This document shows, piece after piece, positions 8,618 to 16,446 of a stretch of 64,000 nt of DNA. Made by a program: the position numbers and the translations under genes. This DNA is from RYN-230 sp963723595 (GTDB lineage: Bacteria; Actinomycetota; Actinomycetes; Streptosporangiales; Streptosporangiaceae): the NCBI GenBank assembly GCA_963723595.1, contig CAVRRQ010000003.1, forward strand, positions 248,001 to 312,000. Direction: 5' to 3'. Every line of letters begins with the position of its first letter. The stretch's first letter is position 1. Under the pieces are notes generated by a model. That model searched no databases and was not told the origin of the DNA. It saw only the letters and a program-made list of their open reading frames with translations.

Positions 8618-9750
8618 GCGGCCATGCTCCCAGGCGAGCCTGGTCCATGCGACCCTGGTCGCGGGCGATCGCACGGCCGGGATGGTCGGTACCTCAGCAG
8701 GTACGTGCCTCCCGCGCCGGTGTTCTCGTCCCGGATGGTCACCGTGGCCCCGCCGGTCCGCAGCTGGATGCGCACGAACACCGTGTCTCCTGACGCGGTA
8801 TCCACGCTGATCCGCTGCTCGTTCGGCCGCTGCGGGACCACCCGCCACCACAGGTAAGGCCCGAAGTAACCGCCCGCGGAGGAGCCGGCCTGGATGAGCG
8901 GGTCACCGCCCCGGCCGAGCCCGATGCCGGCCCACGAGGACGCGGCGGCGGTCGGATCGTTCCTGGGCCGGGTGACCCGCCAGGTGCCGTAGACGACGGT
9001 CCGGGTGGCGGCCTGGGCCCGGTTGCCGCCGGGGCTGGGCCGCGGCGCGGTGGCCGGGGGGTTCAGGGTGCCGAGGGCAGGGCTGGTGCCGTCCGCGGAG
9101 GACAGGCCCGGCTGAGCGTCCCCGACCACGGATCCGGGCTGAGCGTCCCCACCACGGACCGGCTGGCGTCCCCGACCACGGACCCGGCTTGGCGTCCCCC
9201 ACCACGGACCCAGGCTGAGCGTCCCCGACCATGGATCCGGGCTTGGCGTCCCCCACCACGGACCCGGCTGAGCGTCGCCCACCACGGATCCAGGCTGGGC
9301 GTCGCCCACCACCGATCCAGGCTGAGCGTCCCCGACCATGGATCCAGGCTGAGCGTCGCCCACCATGGATCCGGGCTTGGCGTCCCCCACCACGGACTGG
9401 GGTGCGCTGGACGGGGTCACGGGGGCGAAGACGCACGAAGCCGGGGCCGCTCGAACTCTCCCGGTGACGAACTTCCGCCACGCGGCCAGCTGGACCCGGC
9501 CGGCAGGCCGGAGCGGCAGGTCGTTCGCGGCCAGCTGGGCCGGGGTCGCGGTCAGCGGGTCGAAGCCAGCGGGCAGCCGCACTGTGACGACGGACACGCC
9601 GCCTCCGCAGGAGGTCACCACCCGGGTGCCACTCACGGGTACCGCCAGGGCGGGGGTCGACAGGACGAGGGGGGCGGCAGCCACCCCGGCGATCGCTAGG
9701 GGCCAGATCGGCCTGCGCGCTAGGGCGCGCATTAACCCGGCAGCGATCAT
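8614..9750 (-). CDS. Secreted repeat protein with G1-peptidase-like domain
   Basis: The start at ATG 9750 has a strong AGGAGG site 7 bp upstream and gives a signal peptide (hydrophobic core followed by STPALAVPVSG). Residues about 25-125 are a domain I do not recognise. Then comes a run of about eleven nine-residue repeats (consensus SVVGDAQPG), and then a beta-rich domain with GTWRVTRP, SSWAGIGLG, LIQAGSSAGGYFGP and LWWRVVP. That pattern matches the N-terminal half of eqolisin (G1) peptidases, where the Gln of the L-I-Q-A-G stretch would be catalytic. The C-terminal catalytic Glu segment of G1 enzymes is not visible. The repeat region contains two mutually compensating frame changes, so four or five repeats are read as Trp/Pro-rich sequence. 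The tail after YLLRYRPS is low-complexity and may itself be off-frame. Confidence 0.65.
   Translation of the reverse strand: MIAAGLMRALARRPIWPLAIAGVAAAPLVLSTPALAVPVSGTRVVTSCGGGVSVVTVRLPAGFDPLTATPAQLAANDLPLRPAGRVQLAAWRKFVTGRVRAAPASCVFAPVTPSSAPQSVVGDAKPGSMVGDAQPGSMVGDAQPGSVVGDAQPGSVVGDAQPGPWWGTPSPDPWSGTLSLGPWWGTPSRVRGRGRQPVRGGDAQPGSVVGDAQPGLSSADGTSPALGTLNPPATAPRPSPGGNRAQAATRTVVYGTWRVTRPRNDPTAAASSWAGIGLGRGGDPLIQAGSSAGGYFGPYLWWRVVPQRPNEQRISVDTASGDTVFVRIQLRTGGATVTIRDENTGAGGTYLLRYRPSRPCDRPRPGSHGPGSPGSMAA
9107..9401. repeat. 27-bp minisatellite within the secreted protein gene
   Basis: About eleven tandem copies of a 27-bp unit with consensus GGATCCGGGCTGAGCGTCCC plus CGACCAC on the plus strand. 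It encodes the nine-residue SVVGDAQPG repeat on the minus strand. Copies near 9139-9215 are shortened or lengthened by single bases, which moves the gene out of frame and later back in. The copies otherwise differ only by a few point changes (GCGTCC or GCGTCG, GATCC or GACCC). Confidence 0.9.
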
Positions 9751-10226
9751 CAGCGACCTCCTCGGGCCACAGGAACAAAGCCTTTGGCGCGCGCCACCAA
9801 GCGCACGCTCGACCGCAGGGCGGGGGGCTGCCGTCAGGTCCGGTACGTGCAGCATAGCGAAAAAAGACGTCCCTTGGCCCCGCTGGTGGTCGAGTGACAG
9901 TTCATGACCTGTATGTCTGCGGTCCTGCCCCCGGAGTCCGCCCGGTCGGCCACCCGGCTGCGCTAGGCGGTCGACTAGGCGGTCGACCAGAGATCGGATG
10001 AATGCTTCTGGCCCCGCGAGACGCTGTAACCCCTCCGATTCGGGCGAAAGCTCAGGAGATGTGGTTATATCTCAGTTCGATGACGGTCCCATTGCGCGGC
10101 CCGGCACGCGTTGACAGCACCTAGACATCCGATCTATTTTCCTGGCACACGACCAGCGGTGCCGTTCCAACCGCGGCGGGCAAGGATGCCCGCCGCAGGC
10201 CCGAGGGAGTGGACACAGGAGGACCG
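9751..10226. other. Intergenic region between divergent genes, with promoter for the sugar operon
   Basis: There is no credible gene in these 476 bases. A 12-bp unit (TAGGCGGTCGAC) is repeated twice near 9964-9987. An imperfect inverted repeat CTCAGGAGAT...ATATCTCAG lies at about 10051-10075. The rightward promoter candidate is TTGACA at 10111-10116 with a -10 of the TATTTT type at 10135-10140 (18-bp spacer). The binding-protein gene then has AGGAGG just before its ATG. Confidence 0.6.
10121..10137. promoter_or_regulatory. Putative FadR-type operator in the sugar operon promoter
   Basis: CTAGACATCCGATCTAT lies between and over the -35 and -10 elements of the sugar operon promoter. Its core ACATCCGATCT differs by one base from the perfect inverted repeat ACATC-C-GATGT found upstream of the FadR-family gene at 18132-18142. 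It matches 13 of 17 positions of the word over the -10 box of the GH35 gene at 24676-24692. Binding here would block RNA polymerase. Confidence 0.6.
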
Positions 10227-11396
10227 ATGGATCTTCACAAACGTTTCGGTGTGTCCGCCTCGGCCGCGATCGCGGCCGTGGCCCTGCTGGCCGGATGCGG
10301 CTCCAGCAGCGGAAACACCTCAGACAGCGCCAGCAGTTCGGGCGGTTCCGGCGCGGCCACCAGCTCCGCGCCGGTCAAGGTCGGCGTGGATCTCACCTAC
10401 AACAACACGGCGTTCTGGTCCGCGTACATCAACTACCAGAGCCAGTACGCCAAGCAGTTGCACATCAAGCTCCTCGGGCCGCTGCTGTCGGCGGCCAGCG
10501 CCAGCCTGCAGAACCAGCAGGTGGAAGAGCTGGTCAACGAGGGTGCCAAAGCGGTCATCGTGAACCCAGAGACCGCGACCAGCCTCGGCCCGGCCATCTC
10601 CTACGCGGCCGCTCACCACGTGAAGCTGATCTCGGTTAACACGATCGTGGGCGTCGGCAAGGTGTACATGGTTGTCCGGGCCTCCAACCTCCTCTACGGC
10701 CTGGACGCGTGCGCCTACATCAGCTCGTTCGCGAAGTCCGGCTACGTCCTCGACCTGGAGGGCGACCTGACCTCGTCGAACGGCGCGGACCGGGCCAACG
10801 CGTTCGACGCCTGCATGGCCGCCAACGATCCAGGGGTCAAGGTCCTTAAGGACCCCACCGTCTGGACCGACGCGACCGCGGTCACCGACGCGCAGAACGC
10901 GGTGAACGCGTACGGCAGCAAGCTCAGGGCCATCTACTCGGCGTGGAGCAGCCCGGACACCGGGATCATCCCGCTGCTCAAGTCCAAGGGGCTGACCGGC
11001 AAGGTCGCGGTGGTCAGCGACGACGGGGTGCCGTTCGAGATGTGTGACATTTCCAAGGGCCTGACCAACGCCTCACAGTCGCAGCCCGCGAACCTCTACG
11101 CCTACTGGGCCCTCAAGTACGCCATGGACGCCGCTCAGGGCGTCGTGCTGAAAGCGGGCCAGCCCGGCGGCGGCGCGCCGACCCTGCAGCCCGTCAGCTA
11201 CCAGGGAGATAGCAACCTGGCCGACCCGGTCGTGGCCCCGTTCGTGACCAAGACCGCCACGACCTACAAGCTCAAGCCGGTCAACGGCCTGCCGTCCACG
11301 GTGACGACCACGCCCGTCACCAACGCGCAGCTGTGGGGCAACGTGTACGGCAAGGCCCACGGCGGAGTGTGCAACGCCGCGGCCTCAGTTGGATGA
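10227..11396 (+). CDS. Sugar ABC transporter substrate-binding lipoprotein
   Basis: Periplasmic-binding-protein type 1 (ribose/xylose-like) lipoprotein of about 389 residues. ATG 10227 is preceded by AGGAGG with 4 bases between. The signal peptide ends in the lipobox LLAGC, followed by a Ser/Gly-rich linker. The ligand-binding fold begins at PVKVGVDLTYNNTAFW. VEELVNEGAKAVIVNPETATSL is the usual subdomain that holds the sugar. The stop overlaps the ATPase start (ATGA). Linkage to L-fucose pathway enzymes in the same operon suggests L-fucose or a related 6-deoxy or L-sugar as ligand; this is inference from context. Confidence 0.88.
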   Translation: MDLHKRFGVSASAAIAAVALLAGCGSSSGNTSDSASSSGGSGAATSSAPVKVGVDLTYNNTAFWSAYINYQSQYAKQLHIKLLGPLLSAASASLQNQQVEELVNEGAKAVIVNPETATSLGPAISYAAAHHVKLISVNTIVGVGKVYMVVRASNLLYGLDACAYISSFAKSGYVLDLEGDLTSSNGADRANAFDACMAANDPGVKVLKDPTVWTDATAVTDAQNAVNAYGSKLRAIYSAWSSPDTGIIPLLKSKGLTGKVAVVSDDGVPFEMCDISKGLTNASQSQPANLYAYWALKYAMDAAQGVVLKAGQPGGGAPTLQPVSYQGDSNLADPVVAPFVTKTATTYKLKPVNGLPSTVTTTPVTNAQLWGNVYGKAHGGVCNAAASVG

Positions 11397-12976
11397 CCGC
11401 GAATCTGGCGCCTGCTGCCCCGGCGGCCGAGGCAGCGGGAATCTACAAGCAGTTCGGCAGCACGCAGGCCCTGCGCGGAGTCGATCTCACCCTGTGGCCC
11501 GGCCGCTGCCTGGGCCTGGTCGGCCGGAACGGGGCCGGCAAGTCCACCCTGGTCTCCATCCTGAGCGGCATCTACCCCGCCGACCGCGGTGAGGTGCGCT
11601 TCGACGGCGCCGCGGCTCCCGCCCTGGGCGCGGTCGGCGCCTGGCGCCGCCAGATCGCCACGGTGTTCCAGCACTCCATGGTGGTGCCCGGCCTGACCGT
11701 CGCGGAGAACGTGTTCCTGGGGCAGCAGCCACGGCGCGCCGGCCTGGTGGACTGGCGGCAGATGCGGGACCAGGCGGCGCAGATCATGTCCGAATGGGGC
11801 TTCTCCATCGATGTGAACCTGGCCTGCGCGGACCTCACCGTGGAGCAGCGGCAGATCGTGGAGATCGCCCGCGCCCTCGCCTCCGGAACCCGCTGCCTGC
11901 TGCTCGACGAGCCGACCGCGGCCCTGGAACGGGCAGGCATCGAACGGCTCTTCGCCCGGGTCAGGCAGCTCACCGCCAATGGCGTCGCGATCCTGTATAT
12001 CTCGCATCATCTGGAGGAAGTCTTCGAGATCTGCCAGGACGCCGCCGTCATCAGGGACGGTGAGCTGGTGCTCAGCGGCGCCACCGCCGGGCTGTCCAAG
12101 GACCAGCTGGTCTCCGCGATGGTCGGTCCCGCGGGTGTCCCCCAGGTCGTGCCCGAGCCTTCGCGGGCGAGCGCCAGCTCGCCCGCGGGCGGCGCCCCCT
12201 GCCTGGTCGTCGACCATGTGTCGTCCGGCTCACCCGGCGGCCGGGTCACCGACGTCTCACTGGAGGTCCGCCCGGGCGAGAGGGTCGGGGTCACCGGCCT
12301 GCTCAGCGCGGGAGTCGCCACCCTGGCCCGGATAGTCGCGGGCGCCGCCCCCTATGAGGCCGGCCGCGTGCTGGTCGCAGGCACCGAGCTCACCGCGGGA
12401 CGCCGTGATCTCAACCTGAAGGCCGGCGTCGGCTACATCCCCGAGGACCGCCAGGCCGAGGGGTTCGTCGCGGCGCTCAGCGTGGCCGAGAACGCCACCA
12501 TGACCATCACCGACTGGCTGGCGCGGGTAGCTGGATTCCTGCGCCCGTCGGCCCGGGCCGCGGCCGCCGCGCCGCTCGCCCGGCGGCTGTCCATCGTCTC
12601 AGCGGGTCTCGGGCAGATCTCCGGCGAATTGTCGGGCGGAAACCAGCAGAAGGTGACCGTGGCCCGGGCCCTGGCCCGCAAGCCACGGCTCATCGTGGCC
12701 ATCACCCCGACCCGGGGCGTGGACGTGGCCTCCAAGTCACTGCTCCTGGCCGAACTGGCCCGGGTAACCGACGAGACCGGGGCCGCCCTGCTACTGGCCA
12801 GCGACGAACTCGATGACCTGGTCATCTGTGACCGGGTGATCGTCCTGGTGCGCGGCGAGCGGTTCACCGAGTTCACCGAGCCGCCCTTCGATCGCGAAGC
12901 TCTCATCGCGGCGGGTGAGGGGATGGCCCGGGGCACCGGCCTGCCGCCCGATTCCAACCCAGAGAGGCCACGATGA
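11393..12976 (+). CDS. Sugar ABC transporter ATP-binding protein, duplicated ABC domains (RbsA/MglA type)
   Basis: ATPase of 527 residues with two ABC domains in tandem, as in ribose and galactose importers. The first domain has intact Walker A (GRNGAGKST) and Walker B (CLLLDEPTAAL) but a degenerate signature (LTVEQRQIVEIARA). The second has a lost Walker A (GLLSAGVATLA), an intact signature (LSGGNQQKVTVARAL) and a Walker B that reads LIVAITPTRGVDV, without the Asp-Glu pair. A degenerate second Walker A is normal for the family; loss of the Asp-Glu is less usual. So probably one composite ATP site works. ATG 11393 overlaps the upstream stop, and the stop overlaps the permease start. Confidence 0.9.
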   Translation: MTANLAPAAPAAEAAGIYKQFGSTQALRGVDLTLWPGRCLGLVGRNGAGKSTLVSILSGIYPADRGEVRFDGAAAPALGAVGAWRRQIATVFQHSMVVPGLTVAENVFLGQQPRRAGLVDWRQMRDQAAQIMSEWGFSIDVNLACADLTVEQRQIVEIARALASGTRCLLLDEPTAALERAGIERLFARVRQLTANGVAILYISHHLEEVFEICQDAAVIRDGELVLSGATAGLSKDQLVSAMVGPAGVPQVVPEPSRASASSPAGGAPCLVVDHVSSGSPGGRVTDVSLEVRPGERVGVTGLLSAGVATLARIVAGAAPYEAGRVLVAGTELTAGRRDLNLKAGVGYIPEDRQAEGFVAALSVAENATMTITDWLARVAGFLRPSARAAAAAPLARRLSIVSAGLGQISGELSGGNQQKVTVARALARKPRLIVAITPTRGVDVASKSLLLAELARVTDETGAALLLASDELDDLVICDRVIVLVRGERFTEFTEPPFDREALIAAGEGMARGTGLPPDSNPERPR

Positions 12977-14034
12977 GCGAAACTCCCGACCCGGCCGGCA
13001 CCGCGGTCGCGGACCGCGGCCGCGCCGCCGTGGAGGCGATCCTCCAGGGACGGAGCCGGAGCGCGGTCGCCATCTCGCTGCTCCGCGAAGCGGCGCTGCT
13101 CCCCGTCCTCGCCATCCTGATCGTGGTCGGCACGTTCGTGAACCCCGCGTTCCTCACCGTGTCCAACATCTCCGGGATCGGGCAGCAGATCTCGGCCCTC
13201 GGAGTGGTGGTGGTCGGCGAGAGCCTCATCCTGCTCATCGGCGGGATGGACCTGTCACTGGAAGGCACCTTCGGGCTGGCGCCGATGGTCGCGGCCTGGC
13301 TCATCGTGCCGGTCGCGGCGTTCGGCTCAGGCACGCTCCTGAACCCTTACCTCGGGATCCTGATCGTGGTCGCGGTCGGCGCGGCGGTCGGCCTGCTGAA
13401 CGGCATGCTGATCGTCAAGGGACGGCTGAACGGGTTCATCGTCACGCTGGGCATGACGATCGTCCTCGCGGGCCTGCAGAACGGCATCGTGAAGGGCAAC
13501 ACGCTGTTCAATCTGCCGGCCGCGTTCAGTTATCTCGGGTCGGCCTACGTGGGCAAAGTGCCGGTCTCGCTCATCGTCACCGTGATCATCTTCGTGGCCA
13601 CCGGGCTGTTCCTCCGCTATCACCGGATCGGCCGGGCGATCTACGCGGTGGGCGGGAACCGGGAGGCGGCCCGGGCGGCCGGGATCAAGGTGGACCGGAT
13701 CCGCCTGGGCGTCTACGTCGCGGGCAGCATCCTGGCCGCCATCGGCGGCCTGATGGAGGCCGGGCGCGTCTCTGCCGTTACCGGCCAGCAGGGCTACCAG
13801 GAGGGGATCATCTTCGCGGTGTTCGCCGCCGCGGTGATCGGCGGCGTGAGCCTGCAGGGCGGCCGGGGCAACATGGTCGGCGCGGCATCCGGCGTCATCC
13901 TCCTCGGCCTGGTGCAGAACATTCTCGACCTGGCCAATGCGCCGAACTACTGGATCGAGGCCATCGACGGCGCGGTCATCCTGGTCGCCCTGCTCCTGGC
14001 CCGGCTGATCGGCGGCGAGGCCAGCGCCGAATGA
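12973..14034 (+). CDS. Sugar ABC transporter permease (RbsC family)
   Basis: Membrane subunit of 353 residues with about eight to ten hydrophobic segments. Family hallmarks are GESLILLIGGMDLSLEG near residue 90, VGLLNGMLIVKGRLNGFIVTLG, and the cytoplasmic coupling segment AVGGNREAARAAGIKVDRI. ATG 12973 overlaps the ATPase stop (ATGA). Its own stop overlaps the tiny repeat ORF that joins it to the dehydratase gene. A single permease gene implies a homodimer. Confidence 0.9.
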   Translation: MSETPDPAGTAVADRGRAAVEAILQGRSRSAVAISLLREAALLPVLAILIVVGTFVNPAFLTVSNISGIGQQISALGVVVVGESLILLIGGMDLSLEGTFGLAPMVAAWLIVPVAAFGSGTLLNPYLGILIVVAVGAAVGLLNGMLIVKGRLNGFIVTLGMTIVLAGLQNGIVKGNTLFNLPAAFSYLGSAYVGKVPVSLIVTVIIFVATGLFLRYHRIGRAIYAVGGNREAARAAGIKVDRIRLGVYVAGSILAAIGGLMEAGRVSAVTGQQGYQEGIIFAVFAAAVIGGVSLQGGRGNMVGAASGVILLGLVQNILDLANAPNYWIEAIDGAVILVALLLARLIGGEASAE

Positions 14035-14156
14035 GCGCCACCCGGATAAACGCCACCCGGATAAACGCCAGCCGGATAAGCACGAGCCGGATACACGCGT
14101 GCCGGATGAACGCGAGCCGGACGGGCGCGAGCGCACCCACGGAGACCCATTCATGA
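14031..14156 (+). CDS. 41-codon tandem-repeat ORF bridging permease and dehydratase genes
   Basis: ATG 14031 overlaps the permease stop (ATGA), and the TGA at 14154-14156 overlaps the dehydratase ATG at 14153. The frame encodes MSATRINATRINASRIS and similar five-residue repeats (A-T-R-I-N type). The DNA is a 15-bp tandem repeat (GCCACCCGGATAAAC and variants, about six copies). No known protein resembles it. It may be a translated spacer that keeps ribosomes coupled between two parts of the operon, or only a repeat that happens to be open. Its own SD sequence is not evident. Confidence 0.45.
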   Translation: MSATRINATRINASRISTSRIHACRMNASRTGASAPTETHS

Positions 14157-15466
14157 CGAAGATCCTTGGCTTCGAGACTCACGACGTCCGCTTCCCGACC
14201 TCCCGGATGCTGGACGGCTCGGACGCCATGAACCCCGATCCGGACTACTCGGCCGCGGCGCTGATCCTGCGCACCGACGCGCCGGACGGGCTGGCCGGGC
14301 ACGCGCACGTGTTCACGATCGGCCGGGGCAACGAGATCCAGCTCAGCGCGATCCGGGCGTTCGAGCCGTTCCTGGCCGGGCTCGATCTCGACGAGGTCCT
14401 GTCCGACCTGGGCGGCCTGGCCCGGCGCCTGGCCGGGGACAGCCCGCTGCGCTGGCTGGGCCCGGAGCGCGGGGTGGTGCACATGGCCCTCGGCGCGGTG
14501 CTCAACGCGTGCTGGGACCTGGCCGCCCGGCGGGCGGGCAAGCCGCTCTGGCTGCTGCTGGCCGGGCTGTCCCCGGAGGAGATCGTGGGCCTGGTCGACT
14601 TCCGGTACCTGACCGACGTGCTCACCCCGGACGACGCCCTGGAACTGCTGGAGGAGGGGGCCGCCGGGCGGGACGCGCGGATCCTGGCCCTGCTGGACCA
14701 GGGGTACCCGGCCTACACCACCACCCCCGGCTGGCTGGGCTACTCTGACGACCGGCTGGCCCGGCTCTGCGCGGAGGCCGTCCAGGACGGCTTTGGCCAG
14801 GTCAAGCTCAAGGTGGGAGCCCGGCTCCCGGACGACAAGAGGCGCATCGCGGTGGCCCGGGCGACGGTGGGCGAGGACATCGGGATCGCCCTGGACGCAA
14901 ACCAGGTGTGGGATGTGGGCGACGCGATCGCCTGGGTGCGGGAGCTGGCCCCGGCCCGCCCCGAGTGGATCGAGGAGCCGACCAGCCCGGACGACATCCT
15001 GGGCACCGCGGCGATCCGCCGGGCGGTGCATCCGGTCCGGGTGGCCACCGGGGAGCACGTCTCCAACCGGATCATCTTCAAGCAGCTGCTCCAGGCCGGG
15101 GCCATCGACATCATGCAGATCGACGCATGCCGGGTCGGCGGGGTCAACGAGAACATCGCCAACCTGCTGCTCGCGGCCAAGTTCGGCGTGCCGGTGTGCC
15201 CGCACGCGGGCGGCGTGGGCCTGTGCGAGATGGTCCAGCACCTGTCGATGTTCGACTACGTCGCGGTGTCTGCCTCCGTCACGGGGCGCCAGATCGAGTG
15301 GATCGACCACCTGCACGAGCACTTCACCGCGCCGGCCCGGGTGCAACGCGGCCGGTACGTCGCGCCCACCGCGCCGGGGGGGTCGGCGGAGCTGCGGCCC
15401 GAGTCGGTGAAGGAGTTCAGCTATCCCGAGGGCTCCGCGTGGTTCCCCGCTACCCGCCGTACATGA
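14153..15466 (+). CDS. L-fuconate dehydratase (enolase superfamily)
   Basis: Mandelate-racemase-group enzyme of 437 residues that removes water from L-fuconate to give 2-keto-3-deoxy-L-fuconate. The N-terminal domain has DVRFPTSRMLDGSDAMNPD, FTIGRG and RWLGPERGVVHMALGAV, which are diagnostic of the FucD/ENOSF1 family. The barrel has the catalytic K-x-K (QVKLKVG), metal ligands in LDANQVWD, WIEEPTSPDD and ATGEHVSN, and the catalytic His in CPHAGGVG. All key residues are present. Start and stop overlap neighbours by 4 bp. This is the gene that fixes the pathway assignment of the operon. Confidence 0.92.
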   Translation: MTKILGFETHDVRFPTSRMLDGSDAMNPDPDYSAAALILRTDAPDGLAGHAHVFTIGRGNEIQLSAIRAFEPFLAGLDLDEVLSDLGGLARRLAGDSPLRWLGPERGVVHMALGAVLNACWDLAARRAGKPLWLLLAGLSPEEIVGLVDFRYLTDVLTPDDALELLEEGAAGRDARILALLDQGYPAYTTTPGWLGYSDDRLARLCAEAVQDGFGQVKLKVGARLPDDKRRIAVARATVGEDIGIALDANQVWDVGDAIAWVRELAPARPEWIEEPTSPDDILGTAAIRRAVHPVRVATGEHVSNRIIFKQLLQAGAIDIMQIDACRVGGVNENIANLLLAAKFGVPVCPHAGGVGLCEMVQHLSMFDYVAVSASVTGRQIEWIDHLHEHFTAPARVQRGRYVAPTAPGGSAELRPESVKEFSYPEGSAWFPATRRT

Positions 15467-16446
15467 AGGCCGTCCCGCTCGCCGCCACCGGGCTGGAGAT
15501 CACCCGGATGGTTTTCGGCGGTGCGCCCCTCGGCGGCTTGTTCGCACCGGTCAGCGAGGCCACCGCGCGGGCCACCCTCGTGACCGCGTGGGCCTGCGGC
15601 GTGCGGGCCTTCGACACCGCGCCGCACTACGGGGCCGGGCTTTCCGAGCGGCGGCTCGGCGAGTTCCTGGCCGGGAAGCCACGGACGGAATTCGTTATTT
15701 CGACGAAAGTGGGCCGGCGGCTGGTCGCGGCGGATGCGGGCGCGGACCTGGAGGGTGCGGAGGGGTTCTACGGCACGCCGGCGCTCACCCGGGTCCGTGA
15801 TTACAGCCGGGACGGGGTCCTGGCGTCGCTGGAGGACAGCCTCACCCGGCTGGGCCTGGACCGGATCGACGTCGTGCTCATCCACGACCCGGACGACCAC
15901 GCACGGGTCGCGCTGGACGGCGCGTTCCCCGCCCTGGCGGAGTTGCGGGCGGCCGGGGTGGTGGGGGCGGTCGGGGTCGGGATGAACCAGGCGCCGCTCC
16001 TGCAGTGGTTCGTCGAACGGGCCGATCTCGACTGTGTCCTGGTCGCCGGGCGGTACTCGCTGCTGGACGGCCAGGCCGCCGGCACCCTGTTCCCGGCCTG
16101 CCAGCGCCGCGGGGTGGCGGTGCTGGCCGGCGGGGTCTTCAACAGCGGGCTGCTGGCCCGCCCGGTGCCCGGCGCGACCTACGATTACGCCCCGGCTGCG
16201 CCCCCGCAGCTGGACCGGGCCCGCCGGATCGCGGCGGTGTGCGCGCGGCACGGGACCGACATCGGCGCGGCCGCGCTCCAGTTCGTGCTGGCCCACCCGG
16301 CCGTGACCGCGGCCGTGGTCGGGGCGCGCAGCCCGGCCGAGATGACCCAGGACGCCGGGTTCCAGTGCTGTGAAATCCCTGGTCAGGTGTGGGCTGACCT
16401 GGCCCAGGAGGGCCTGCTGCCCGAGGGCGGCGTGGTCCCCGCATGA
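15463..16446 (+). CDS. Aldo/keto reductase, probable L-fucose (aldose) 1-dehydrogenase
   Basis: NAD(P)-dependent barrel enzyme of 327 residues. The AKR tetrad is present: Asp and Tyr in FDTAPHYGAGLSE, Lys in ISTKVGRRL, and His in VLIHDPDD. The sequence from MVFGGAPLGGLFAPVSEATA resembles L-fucose/D-arabinose dehydrogenases that oxidise C1 to the lactone. Overlap with the dehydratase stop and the lactonase start (ATGA on both sides) supports the first-step role in the same pathway. Direction and substrate are inferred from context. Confidence 0.88.
   Translation: MKAVPLAATGLEITRMVFGGAPLGGLFAPVSEATARATLVTAWACGVRAFDTAPHYGAGLSERRLGEFLAGKPRTEFVISTKVGRRLVAADAGADLEGAEGFYGTPALTRVRDYSRDGVLASLEDSLTRLGLDRIDVVLIHDPDDHARVALDGAFPALAELRAAGVVGAVGVGMNQAPLLQWFVERADLDCVLVAGRYSLLDGQAAGTLFPACQRRGVAVLAGGVFNSGLLARPVPGATYDYAPAAPPQLDRARRIAAVCARHGTDIGAAALQFVLAHPAVTAAVVGARSPAEMTQDAGFQCCEIPGQVWADLAQEGLLPEGGVVPA

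Noticed and set aside
14031..14156. A functional peptide encoded by the repeat ORF.
   Set aside because: Low complexity and simple DNA repetition explain the sequence; no domain, signal or membrane segment is present. Kept only as a possible coupling spacer.
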